Below are positions 52,142 through 60,107 of a stretch of DNA of 64,000 nt, one piece after another. The stretch spans positions 32,914 through 96,913 of the forward strand of contig JAFIFJ010000006.1 of assembly GCA_020832085.1 (NCBI GenBank). The letters are read 5' to 3'. The notes under the pieces are model-generated. The model was not told the DNA's origin, made no database searches, and saw nothing but the letters and a program-made list of their open reading frames with translations. Numbering within the stretch: position 1 is the stretch's first letter; every line of letters begins with the position of its first letter. Both the position numbers and the translations under genes were made by a program. Source of the stretch: Gammaproteobacteria bacterium (GTDB taxonomy: Bacteria > Pseudomonadota > Gammaproteobacteria > Pseudomonadales > Azotimanducaceae).

Positions 52142-53140
52142 ATGAGTGGCGTGCGCTTCGGACTCTGGTACGACTTCCGCAATCCCGGGCCGGATGCCCC
52201 GGCCTTCGAAGATCTCTACGAGGATGTGCTCGATCAGATCGTTGCCGCCGAGCAGATGGGCTTCGCTTCGGTCTGGCTCACCGAGCATCACTTCGTCGAT
52301 GACGGCTATACCCCGTCGCCGCTGATCCTCGCGGCCGCCATAGGCGCCCGTACCCGGACCATGCGGCTTGGCACCAACCTCATCATCCTGCCCCTGCACG
52401 ACCCGGTGCGCATTGCCGAGGATGCCGCGACCCTGGCCATTCTCACCCGCGGCCGCTTTGATCTCGGCGTCGCCATTGGCTATCGGGAGGCGGAGTTCGA
52501 GGCCTTTGGCCGCAGCCTCAAACATCGACCCAGCCTCATGGAAGAGTCGGTGGAGATCATCCGCCGGGCCTGGCGCGGCGAGGCGCTGAACTTCGAAGGC
52601 AAGCGCTTCCGCTACGGTGACGTGCGGGTCACGCCCCAGCCGGCCATGGCCCCGAGGCTGTTCATCGGCGGCATGGCGGAGCCTGCCATCGAGCGGGTTG
52701 CCCGCATTGGTGACGGGCTGCTGTCCACCGGGGGCATCGGTCACGACGTCTATGTGGAGGCGCTGCGCCGGCAGGGCCGGGACCCCTCCGAGGGCCGTAT
52801 CGCTGCCGGCAACTGGGCCATCATCGCCGAGGACCCGGTGGCGGAGGCCGAGAAGCTCGGTCCCTACATCCTGCATCAGACCAACCAGTACATTCGCTGG
52901 GGTGCCTTCGGGCCACCGGCGTCCACGCCTGAATTCGCGGACGCCCCGACGGCCATCGAGAACGGGCTTTATCAGCTGTGGACGGCGGATGAAGCCGTGC
53001 GCCACCTGTCGGGCATGCTCGAGCAGTACCCGCAGATCGAGGACGTTCACTTCTGGGCCCAGTTTCCCGGTGAACCGGTGGAATCGGGCACCCGGCGCAT
53101 GGAGTACATCGCGGAGCACGTGCTGCCGCGATTGCGCTAG
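52142..53140 (+). CDS. luciferase-like (LLM) monooxygenase, second copy
   Basis: A 332-residue TIM-barrel LLM-class oxidoreductase: GLWYDFRNPG, VAAEQMGFASVWLTEHHFVDDGY, LGTNLIILPLHDPVRIAEDAA, GRFDLGVAIGYREAEFEAFG and PRLFIGGMAEPAIERVARIGDG. The TEHHF motif is typical of flavin-dependent bacterial luciferase-like monooxygenases. Some relatives also do Baeyer-Villiger type oxidations with reduced FMN. No dedicated flavin reductase is adjacent. It begins 11 bases after the hydrolase stop, so it is co-transcribed. Confidence 0.87.
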   Translation: MSGVRFGLWYDFRNPGPDAPAFEDLYEDVLDQIVAAEQMGFASVWLTEHHFVDDGYTPSPLILAAAIGARTRTMRLGTNLIILPLHDPVRIAEDAATLAILTRGRFDLGVAIGYREAEFEAFGRSLKHRPSLMEESVEIIRRAWRGEALNFEGKRFRYGDVRVTPQPAMAPRLFIGGMAEPAIERVARIGDGLLSTGGIGHDVYVEALRRQGRDPSEGRIAAGNWAIIAEDPVAEAEKLGPYILHQTNQYIRWGAFGPPASTPEFADAPTAIENGLYQLWTADEAVRHLSGMLEQYPQIEDVHFWAQFPGEPVESGTRRMEYIAEHVLPRLR

Positions 53141-53232
53141 GGGTCGACGAAAGAGCCTGCGCAGAAGCAACAATGCAACTGAACGACGCCCGCAAGAGGC
53201 GTTGCCGTATTCCCAGGAGGAGGGCAGTACCC

Positions 53233-54903
53233 ATGACCACCGAGAACCGGAGCGCGAGCGAGACACCGCAGAAGGCCGGTCGGCCGCAGGTCGATTACGA
53301 CGCCATCGTCATCGGTGCCGGCTTCGCCGGACTGGCGCTGATCCATTACCTGCGCAAGGCGGGCCTCTCCGTCCGTGTCTTCGACCGGGCCTCCGACATT
53401 GGCGGGACCTGGACCTGGAACCGCTATCCGGGTGCGGCCACCGACAGCGAGAGCTACTACTACTGCCTCACCTTCTCCAAGGAACTGCTGCAGGAGTGGT
53501 CCTGGACCAAGCGCTACCCCGACTGGAAGGAAACCCACAGCTACATGCACTTCGTCGCCGACAAGTGCGACATGTGGCCACACATCCAGCTCAACACCGA
53601 AGTGGTCGACGCCAAGTATCTGGACGACAGTGGCCGCTGGCAGATCACCACGGGCAATGGCGACACCTTCACCTGCAAGTACTTCATCAGCGGTATGGGC
53701 ATGATCTCGGAGCCGGTGATTCCGACGATCGAGGGCATGGACCGTTTCAAGGGACCGCTGTTTCACTCCGCGCGCTGGCCCCAGGAAGGCCTGGATTACG
53801 CGGGTAAGCGCGTCGGCGTCATCGGCGCCGGTGCCACCGCCGTACAGATGGTTCCCGTGCTGGCCGAGACCGCTGCCGATGTCACCGTCTTTCAGCGCAC
53901 GCCCAACTACATTCTGCCGGCCATGCAGCAACCCATGACGCCGGAGTGGGAAAAGGAGATCAAGGAGAACTACGAGGCCATCGTGGCCAAATGCCGCAAT
54001 CACGTTTTCGGCATGGCCTTCGACAGCCCGGTAGGCCGCAACGCCGTTGATACGCCTGAAGAGGAACGGCGGCGGATCTTCGAGGAGAACTGGACCGGCA
54101 GTTTCCGCTGGGTCTTCGAGACCTTCGACGATCTGCTGGCCAATCCCGAGGCCAACCGCATGGCATCGGAGTTCATCATCGAGAAGATGAAGGAGCGGGT
54201 GAAGGACCCCGAACTGGCGGAACTGCTGACGCCGAGCTTCGACGACTACCCGCTGTTCGCCAAGCGTCCGCCGCTGGACCACGGCTATCTGGAAGCCTTC
54301 AACCGCGACAACGTGCACCTGGTGGACATCAAGGACCGCGAGCCCATCGTCCGGATCACCGAAACCGGCGTGCGCACCACGGAGAACCACTACGAGTTCG
54401 ACATCATCGTGTTGGCCACCGGGTTCCGGGCCTACACCGGGGCTCTGGAAGCCTTTCCCATTCGCGGCCGCAGCGGACAGACTCTGCGTGAGAAGTGGCA
54501 GACGGTGTCCCAGTGCATCATGGGTGTCTGCGTGGCCGATTTCCCCAACATGTTCGTGGTGACCGGGCCCCAGGCACCTTTTGCCAATCTGCCCACCTCC
54601 ATCGAGCAGAACGTCATCTGGATCACCCACTGCATCGAGAAGATGGAACGTGAGGGCTACGACGTGTTCAAGCCGCGCCGGGAGGCGGAGGAAGCCTGGA
54701 CGGCACATACGGCGGAGATTCACGCCCAGACCCTGATGGCGGAGGGCGACAAGGTCAATTCCTGGATGATGGGTGCGAACCTCGAAGACAAGCCGCCGCG
54801 GGTGCTGATCTATTTCGGCGGCGCGAACAACTACTACGACCTGCTGGACCAGTCGGCTAACGAGGGCTTCCCCGAACTCGAATTCGAGAAGTTCGCCAGC
54901 TGA
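53233..54903 (+). CDS. Baeyer-Villiger monooxygenase (class B flavoprotein)
   Basis: A 556-residue FAD/NADPH enzyme inserting oxygen next to a ketone. Two Rossmann motifs flank the signature: GAGFAG (about residues 28-33), the BVMO fingerprint FKGPLFHSARWP (about 172-183) and GAGATA (about 198-203). GGTWTWNRYPGAATDSES, VTVFQRTPNYILP and the later LATGFRAYTG also fit cyclohexanone/steroid monooxygenase-like proteins. ATG 53233 has a CAGGAGGAGGG site; the frame runs upstream to 53173 with arginine-rich sequence. It follows the LLM gene by 92 bases. The presence of SDRs and a hydrolase suggests an alcohol-ketone-lactone-acid route. Confidence 0.93.
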   Translation: MTTENRSASETPQKAGRPQVDYDAIVIGAGFAGLALIHYLRKAGLSVRVFDRASDIGGTWTWNRYPGAATDSESYYYCLTFSKELLQEWSWTKRYPDWKETHSYMHFVADKCDMWPHIQLNTEVVDAKYLDDSGRWQITTGNGDTFTCKYFISGMGMISEPVIPTIEGMDRFKGPLFHSARWPQEGLDYAGKRVGVIGAGATAVQMVPVLAETAADVTVFQRTPNYILPAMQQPMTPEWEKEIKENYEAIVAKCRNHVFGMAFDSPVGRNAVDTPEEERRRIFEENWTGSFRWVFETFDDLLANPEANRMASEFIIEKMKERVKDPELAELLTPSFDDYPLFAKRPPLDHGYLEAFNRDNVHLVDIKDREPIVRITETGVRTTENHYEFDIIVLATGFRAYTGALEAFPIRGRSGQTLREKWQTVSQCIMGVCVADFPNMFVVTGPQAPFANLPTSIEQNVIWITHCIEKMEREGYDVFKPRREAEEAWTAHTAEIHAQTLMAEGDKVNSWMMGANLEDKPPRVLIYFGGANNYYDLLDQSANEGFPELEFEKFAS

Positions 54904-55022
54904 ACGCAGGAGCAGCGGTCCCGAGGACGTCAACCGAAGGCAGCGCCATCATCATGCGGCGTCCATGGCATCATGGGCGCAATGGCCGTCCGGGACGGCG
55001 TTGATGCGGGGGGCAGCAGCAA

Positions 55023-55472
55023 ATGATGGACTGGCTCGAGACCCAATGGCGGGCGCGACCGTGGTGGATGAACATCATTTTCGCGTTCTGTCTCTACATG
55101 ACCTTCATCTACATGCCCTTCGATTTCCTGGTGAAGCCGCTGTACCTGCCCATTTCGGCGGCGGAGGAGGTGTGGTTCGGCATCACCCTGCATGGCTGGG
55201 CAGCCAAGGTCACCGAGCCGCTGCACTGGATCATCTACGGGGCGCTGGCCTACGGCTTCTGGACCATGCATCCGCGGATGTGGCCCTGGGCAGGGGTCTA
55301 CTGTGCCCAGATCATGATTGCCATGCTGGTGTGGAACCTGCTGGATCCCCGCGGTGGCGGCTGGGTGGCCGGGCTGATCGCGGCTGCGTTTTTCGCCATC
55401 CCCACCGTGGCGCTGCTGCGTGCCCGTGACCGCTTCCAGGGTCAGGAGGCGTCGACCGCGGAGCCGGCATGA
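55023..55472 (+). CDS. small integral membrane protein of the catabolic island, unknown
   Basis: A 149-residue protein with about four predicted membrane helices: WWMNIIFAFCLYMTFIYMPFDFL, EPLHWIIYGALAYGFWTM, WAGVYCAQIMIAMLVWNL and VAGLIAAAFFAIPTVALL. It is rich in Trp and Tyr. I do not recognise it. It follows the Baeyer-Villiger gene by 119 bases and may belong to the same transcription unit. Confidence 0.65.
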   Translation: MMDWLETQWRARPWWMNIIFAFCLYMTFIYMPFDFLVKPLYLPISAAEEVWFGITLHGWAAKVTEPLHWIIYGALAYGFWTMHPRMWPWAGVYCAQIMIAMLVWNLLDPRGGGWVAGLIAAAFFAIPTVALLRARDRFQGQEASTAEPA

Positions 55473-55572
55473 CCATCAGGCGTTTGCCATATCGACTTCG
55501 ATCCACGGAACCCTCGGCGTCGAGCGGCCTCGAAGCATGCGACATCAACGGTAACCGAGGCTCGACAACCCA

Positions 55573-57882
55573 TTGATCCCGCGCATCCTGAAGTGGGCCC
55601 TCTTCGCTGCGGCGGTGGCGACTGCTGTCTGGCTCTACCAGCAAGTGAAGGTACTGGACGCCGAGGTGACCAGCCGTTTCGAGGGCAAGCGCTGGGAGCT
55701 GCCGACTCAGGTCTACGCCCGGCCGCTGGAACTTCACGAAGGCAGCAGGCTGGCCCGGGACGAGCTGGTCGAGGAACTCGATCGGCTCGGCTATCAGCGG
55801 CTGTCGCAGGTGCAGCGACCGGGGCAGTATCAGCTGCATGCCGGCGCCGTCGATGTGGCCACGCGGGGCTTCCGTTTCTGGGACGGCAGCGAACCGAGCC
55901 GCCACATCCGGGTACGCTTCGGGGCTTGGGGCATCACCGAACTCAGCGCCCTCGACGGCGGCGAGCCGGTGGTCCTGCTGCGACTCGATCCCTCCACCAT
56001 CGGCAGCATCTATGCCCGTCACGGTGAGGATCGAGTGCTGGTCCGCCTCGATGACGTGCCCCAGGTGCTCATCGACGCCTTGCTGGCCGTGGAAGACCGT
56101 CACTTCCGCTCCCATCATGGGGTGCATGTCCAGTCCCTGGTCCGTGCGCTGCTGGCGAATCTTCGGGCCAGGGCCGTGGTGCAGGGTGGCAGCACCATCA
56201 CCCAGCAGCTGGTGAAGAACTTCTACCTGGACAACCGCCGCACCCTGCGTCGCAAGTTCGACGAGGCGCTGATGGCGCTGATCCTGGACTGGCGCTACGG
56301 CAAGCACGAGATCCTCGAGGCCTACATCAACGAGATCTACCTGGGCCAGGACGGTGATCGCGCCGTGCATGGCTTCGGCCTCGGCAGTCAGTTCTACTTT
56401 CAGCGCCCGCTGGCTGAACTGAAGGACCACGAGGTGGCGCTGCTGGTCGGCATCATCCGCGGCCCGTCCTACTACGACCCGCGCCGGCGGCCGGAACGTG
56501 CCCGGGAGCGGCGGGATCGGGTGCTCACCGTCATGGCCGATCAGCAGGCAATCACGGTCGAGGCGGCTGCCCGCGCCCTGGACGCGCCGTTGGGGGTGGT
56601 GGATCGTGCGGGCCAGACCACCCGCTATCCGGCCTTCATGGGGCTGGTGCAGCGGCAGCTGCAGGAGCACTACCGGGCCGAGGATCTGCGGTCCGAGGGG
56701 CTGCGCATTTTCACCACGGTGGATCCTGCCCTGCAGTCCCGGGTCGAGCGCAAGCTGGCAGGCAGGCTTGCCGACATCGAAGGGCAGCGTAACCTGCCTG
56801 CGGGCAGTCTCGAGGCCGCGGCGGTGGTGACGGACACCGATACCGGCGAAGTGCTGGCCTTGGTGGGTGGGCGTCAGGCCCGCTTCGCAGGGTTCAATCG
56901 GGCGCTGGATGCCCGCCGCCCCGTCGGTTCCCTGATCAAGCCCTTCGTCTATCTGGTGGCCTTGCAAGAGCCCCGGCGCTTCGATGTGGTCAGCATTGTG
57001 GAAGACACGCCGATCTCGGTGCCGCTGCCGGGGGGAAGGGTGTGGGAACCCCGCAATTTTGATCGCACCTGGCACGGGCCGGTGCCCTTGTACCTGGGGC
57101 TGACGGAGTCCTACAACGCCGCCACGGTGCGGCTGGGCATGGATGTGGGGGTGGAGACCGTGGTCGACGCTCTGGCCCGGTCTGCCACGATCCCACGCCC
57201 CCCACCGCATCCGTCACTGCTGCTCGGCGCGGTGGAGATGAGTCCGGTGGAGGTGGCAGACCTCTATCAGACCCTGGCCAGCGGGGGGTATCGGTCCCTG
57301 CCCCGCGCCATTCGGGAAGTAACCACCGCCGACGGAGCGCCTTTGTCCCGCTACCCGCTCACCGTAGCCCGGGCCATCGACCCGGAGCCGGCGTATCTGG
57401 TCAATCGGCTGCTGCAGGAAGCCATCCGCAGCGGTACCGGCCGCCGGGCCCGCCAACTGCTGCCGGAGAGTTGGAATCTGGCTGGCAAGACGGGGACCTC
57501 GGATGGTCTGCGGGACAGCTGGTTTGCCGGGTTCGGCGGGGACCGGTTGGCGGTGGTGTGGGTCGGTCGGGATGACAACGCGCCGTCCGGACTGACAGGC
57601 GCCACCGGTGCGCTGCCGGTGTGGATCGACATCATGGCGGAGGTTCGCCCGCGTCCCCTGGAACTGCGCCCGCCCCAGGGTGTTCAGGAACTCTGGGTCG
57701 AGGCGGCCACCGGCTTGGGCAGCGGTCAGGGGTGTCCGGACGCGGTAAGCTTGCCGTTTCTCCGGGGCACCGGCCCGGTTCGCCATGGCGATTGCGGCGA
57801 GCCGACGGTGATGGCAACGGTACCGGCCGAGGACGAGCCGCCCGGGCTGCTGCGGCGTATTCGCGACTGGTTCGGTGGCTGA
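55573..57882 (+). CDS. mrcB: bifunctional penicillin-binding protein 1B
   Basis: A 769-residue inner-membrane peptidoglycan synthase, with an N-terminal membrane helix (about residues 5-22), a UB2H-like region, a GT51 transglycosylase and a transpeptidase. The glycosyltransferase glutamate is E174 in AVEDRHFRSHHGV, followed by QGGSTITQQLVKN. The transpeptidase has S453/K456 (GSLIKPF), SYN (ESYNAATVRL) and K639 (AGKTGTSDGLRDSWF). An in-frame stop at 55552 leaves TTG 55573 as the first start. A TPR lipoprotein gene follows, a common arrangement for mrcB. Confidence 0.95.
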   Translation: MIPRILKWALFAAAVATAVWLYQQVKVLDAEVTSRFEGKRWELPTQVYARPLELHEGSRLARDELVEELDRLGYQRLSQVQRPGQYQLHAGAVDVATRGFRFWDGSEPSRHIRVRFGAWGITELSALDGGEPVVLLRLDPSTIGSIYARHGEDRVLVRLDDVPQVLIDALLAVEDRHFRSHHGVHVQSLVRALLANLRARAVVQGGSTITQQLVKNFYLDNRRTLRRKFDEALMALILDWRYGKHEILEAYINEIYLGQDGDRAVHGFGLGSQFYFQRPLAELKDHEVALLVGIIRGPSYYDPRRRPERARERRDRVLTVMADQQAITVEAAARALDAPLGVVDRAGQTTRYPAFMGLVQRQLQEHYRAEDLRSEGLRIFTTVDPALQSRVERKLAGRLADIEGQRNLPAGSLEAAAVVTDTDTGEVLALVGGRQARFAGFNRALDARRPVGSLIKPFVYLVALQEPRRFDVVSIVEDTPISVPLPGGRVWEPRNFDRTWHGPVPLYLGLTESYNAATVRLGMDVGVETVVDALARSATIPRPPPHPSLLLGAVEMSPVEVADLYQTLASGGYRSLPRAIREVTTADGAPLSRYPLTVARAIDPEPAYLVNRLLQEAIRSGTGRRARQLLPESWNLAGKTGTSDGLRDSWFAGFGGDRLAVVWVGRDDNAPSGLTGATGALPVWIDIMAEVRPRPLELRPPQGVQELWVEAATGLGSGQGCPDAVSLPFLRGTGPVRHGDCGEPTVMATVPAEDEPPGLLRRIRDWFGG

Positions 57883-57913
57883 AGGGCGCCCCTGCAACGC
57901 AACCTAATCAGCG

Positions 57914-58447
57914 GTGATCTCAAACACCATGGTCGAAAACACAGTTCAGCATCAAGGCTTCGAAGAGGAGTCCCTGTTCGCGACGGCCGCTGGTCGGAAT
58001 CGGTACCGATTCCGCCTGCGCTGGCCTCTGCTCGCAGCAGTATCACTATGGCTCGCAGCCTGCGCCCCCCTGGCTCCCGAGCCGCCTGTGGAACCGCAGC
58101 CGGAAGCTCCTGAGGCCGTCGAGGCCCCGCTGCCGCCGGCCCTGCTGGCCTTGGTGGACCGTGCCGCGGAGTTCTCGGCGGCAGGTGATCACGATGACGC
58201 GGCTGCGGCGTTGGAGCGGGCGCTGCGACTGTCGCCGGAGGAGCCTGGATTGTGGCATCGGCTGGCGGCGGTCCGGCTGGCTCAGGGGGATTGGGGTGCG
58301 GCGGAAGCCATGGCGCAGCGCTCTCTGGACCGGGATGAACGGGGGGTGTGGCGACGGGCAAACTGGCGGCTGATCGCCGAGGCCCGGCGTCAGGCCGGTG
58401 ATCGTGCCGGAGCCAGGGAGGCCGAAGCGCGTCTGCGCGCCGGCTGA
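57914..58447 (+). CDS. TPR-containing lipoprotein downstream of mrcB
   Basis: A 177-residue protein with a hydrophobic segment and lipobox (LLAAVSLWLAAC, Cys near residue 50). A Pro/Glu-rich spacer and two to three TPR-like helix pairs follow (about residues 75-175: AAEFSAAGDHDDAAAALERALRLSPEEPGLWHRLA..., then WGAAEAMAQRSL). The N-terminal region before the lipobox is long; GTG 57914 and ATG 57929 are both possible starts. The location after mrcB suggests a role in peptidoglycan synthesis at the outer membrane, which is inference. Confidence 0.75.
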   Translation: MISNTMVENTVQHQGFEEESLFATAAGRNRYRFRLRWPLLAAVSLWLAACAPLAPEPPVEPQPEAPEAVEAPLPPALLALVDRAAEFSAAGDHDDAAAALERALRLSPEEPGLWHRLAAVRLAQGDWGAAEAMAQRSLDRDERGVWRRANWRLIAEARRQAGDRAGAREAEARLRAG

Positions 58448-58457
58448 GCCGTCGGCT

Positions 58458-58820
58458 TCAAAGCACCCCTGTGAAGGCCAGGATGGCGAAGATCGCCATC
58501 AGGCCGCCGGCAAGCAGCATCATGCCGCGAAACAGCATCTGCTGTGCTTTGGCGGCTCCTTGCGTCTCCAGATCTTCGAGTTCTTCCGCGTCGAGCCCGG
58601 CGCCGACTTCGTGGTCCGGATCGGCCAGCAGCGCCACGGCGTCGGCGTGCTGGGCATCGATCACCGCCCACAGTGCAGCCTGCGACCGGTCCTTGCGCAA
58701 ACCTACGGCCCGCAGCAGGGAGGCGGTGTTGGTGACGTGGGGCACGATGCCGTTAGCGCGCAGGAAGGCGGCGCGTTCTTCCGCCTCGGAGCGAGTGGGA
58801 TAGCGAGCAACGATGCGCAT
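58458..58820 (-). CDS. DUF2007-type protein with C-terminal membrane helix
   Basis: A 120-residue protein. The N-terminal MRIVARYPTRSEAEERAAFLRANGIVPH is the DUF2007 (putative signal-transducing) ferredoxin-like half, followed by AALWAVIDAQHADAVALL. An acidic stretch and one C-terminal membrane helix (about residues 97-119, MLLAGGLMAIFAILAFTGVL) follow. Function is unknown. It converges on the TPR lipoprotein gene. No good ribosome site is seen, but the domain match fixes the frame. Confidence 0.75.
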   Translation of the reverse strand: MRIVARYPTRSEAEERAAFLRANGIVPHVTNTASLLRAVGLRKDRSQAALWAVIDAQHADAVALLADPDHEVGAGLDAEELEDLETQGAAKAQQMLFRGMMLLAGGLMAIFAILAFTGVL

Positions 58821-58925
58821 GATGGAAGGTTGGGCACTCAGTGGCAGGCGGCTGGTCGGCCAGAGTACGCAACTGAGCGGGCTCCGGCCAATCAGCGTCG
58901 GAAGCCGGACGGCGAGAGCAGAACG

Positions 58926-58957
58926 AAAAAACGGCGCGGGTCCGAAAACCCGCGCCG
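58926..58957 (-). terminator. intrinsic terminator of the small periplasmic gene
   Basis: Read on the minus strand, a perfect 10-bp GC stem (CGGCGCGGGT, plus-strand 58932-58941, with its complement at 58948-58957) and a six-base loop are followed by six U residues (AAAAAA at 58926-58931). It lies about 70 bases after the stop of the gene at 59026-59364. This is the clearest intrinsic terminator in the window. Confidence 0.9.
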
Positions 58958-58973
58958 CCGTTCCTGGAACTTT

Positions 58974-59001
58974 CTTATAGGATCAAACTTATAGGATCAA
59001 A
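58974..59001. repeat. perfect 14-bp tandem duplication
   Basis: CTTATAGGATCAAA occurs twice in direct contact, at 58974-58987 and 58988-59001. It lies between the stop of the small periplasmic gene and its terminator, inside the transcript's 3' untranslated region. It looks like a simple recent slippage or duplication. Confidence 0.9.
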
Positions 59002-59025
59002 AGGTCGTGGGTCAGCCGTTATCGA

Positions 59026-59364
59026 TCAGTTGGCAGCGAGCAGATCGGAGCGCTCGGCCGGCGTGATGGTCAGCGTGCCATTGGGCCGGATGCGGCAGAC
59101 CGCGCTGGCGAGCACGTCATCCGAGCCGGGATGGGTGGCCGTCAGTTCGATCACGGTGGTGCGCTTGCGGCCGAGAGAAACATTGACGTTCGGCTGCAGG
59201 CTGGGCATGACTTCGAGGGAAACGGTTGGTCCAGCCGGAAGATGCTCGGCGGAGAAGGCATCGAAGCAGGCCTTCATGGCTGCGTCGGCTTGGGCGAAAG
59301 CAGGCGCTGCGGCCAGCGTGGCAACGGCGAGTGCAATGGCGGAGGTGCGAATCATCTTGCTCAT
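59026..59364 (-). CDS. small secreted protein, unknown
   Basis: A 112-residue protein with a clear signal peptide (about residues 1-24, ending APAFAQA). The mature part has about 88 residues with two cysteines (ACFDAF and AVCRIR), which may form a disulfide, and a central VSLEVMPSLQPNVNVSLGRKRT. I do not recognise the family. An AGGAG site precedes ATG 59364 and an intrinsic terminator follows, so it is a single-gene transcript. The 194 bases upstream include an AT-rich stretch (about 59430-59465) likely to hold its promoter. Confidence 0.75.
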   Translation of the reverse strand: MSKMIRTSAIALAVATLAAAPAFAQADAAMKACFDAFSAEHLPAGPTVSLEVMPSLQPNVNVSLGRKRTTVIELTATHPGSDDVLASAVCRIRPNGTLTITPAERSDLLAAN

Positions 59365-59558
59365 GGCTTTGGACTCCTGGGGTTCAGATAGTGGCTTGAC
59401 CCCTCCTTCCCACCTTGTCTAAAGCAGTATGCGTGCCAATATTAGAAATCATTTAAAAACATAGTGTTAAGAGTTTGGTGGGCCTTTGGTCCAAGTTTTG
59501 CGTGCACCAAATGTCACCCCAGGTAACAGTCTGCACCATTCCGGGTCCGGTGCCTGAC

Positions 59559-59876
59559 TCAGTTGCTCTGCTGCGGATCCACCACCCACTCGGCGTCCTC
59601 GAATTCGCCGATGACGCGGACCTCCACGAACTCAGCCTGCTCCTCGATGATCCTGCGCACCGCCTCCGGTTGCCTTGACTCCATGGCATCGCGCTCGGCC
59701 TTGGATGCCCAGGTGGCAATGGCCAGCATCACGTTGGGATCGCCGATCTTGCGGTGCAGCCGCGTGCCGCGGGCGCCCGGGGCCTGCTGAATGATGGCGC
59801 TGGCGCGCAGCCAGGCGTCGGCATAGGCCTCGGCGCTGTGACCGGGGCGGATGTGAACTTCGAAGATGAAATGCAT
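59559..59876 (-). CDS. antibiotic biosynthesis monooxygenase (ABM)-fold protein
   Basis: A 105-residue dimeric alpha/beta-barrel type protein: MHFIFEVHIRPGHSAEAYADAWLRASAIIQ, GTRLHRKIGDPNVMLAIATWASKAERDAM, then EFVEVRVIGEFEDAEW. This is the ABM or stress-response dimer layout; members act on quinones, haem or small signals, or have no known activity. ATG 59876 has an AGGAG site; the open frame upstream to 60014 is not part of the fold. Confidence 0.78.
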   Translation of the reverse strand: MHFIFEVHIRPGHSAEAYADAWLRASAIIQQAPGARGTRLHRKIGDPNVMLAIATWASKAERDAMESRQPEAVRRIIEEQAEFVEVRVIGEFEDAEWVVDPQQSN

Positions 59877-60107
59877 ATCCCGGGTCTCCTGATTCGGGTC
59901 CAACAGATATGTGATGGTGTAACAAAAGTGTCGGCGTCTTATAGAGGAAAGATGGCTGTCTGCTGATGTCGGGACGGGTGCAATAAACGCTTTCCTGACT
60001 TCCTGGATGTCCATTAAAGTTTGGGCTCCGCGGAAGGCGGGGCTGTGGTTGATCGTTCAGGCTCGTCGTCCTTCTCGGATCGACTCCAGATCTGAGGATT
60101 GTGCACG

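Noticed and set aside
55312..57210. Minus-strand open frame of 632 codons opposite mrcB
   Set aside because: It overlaps a complete PBP1B with all catalytic motifs. The antisense translation is histidine-rich without recognisable domains.
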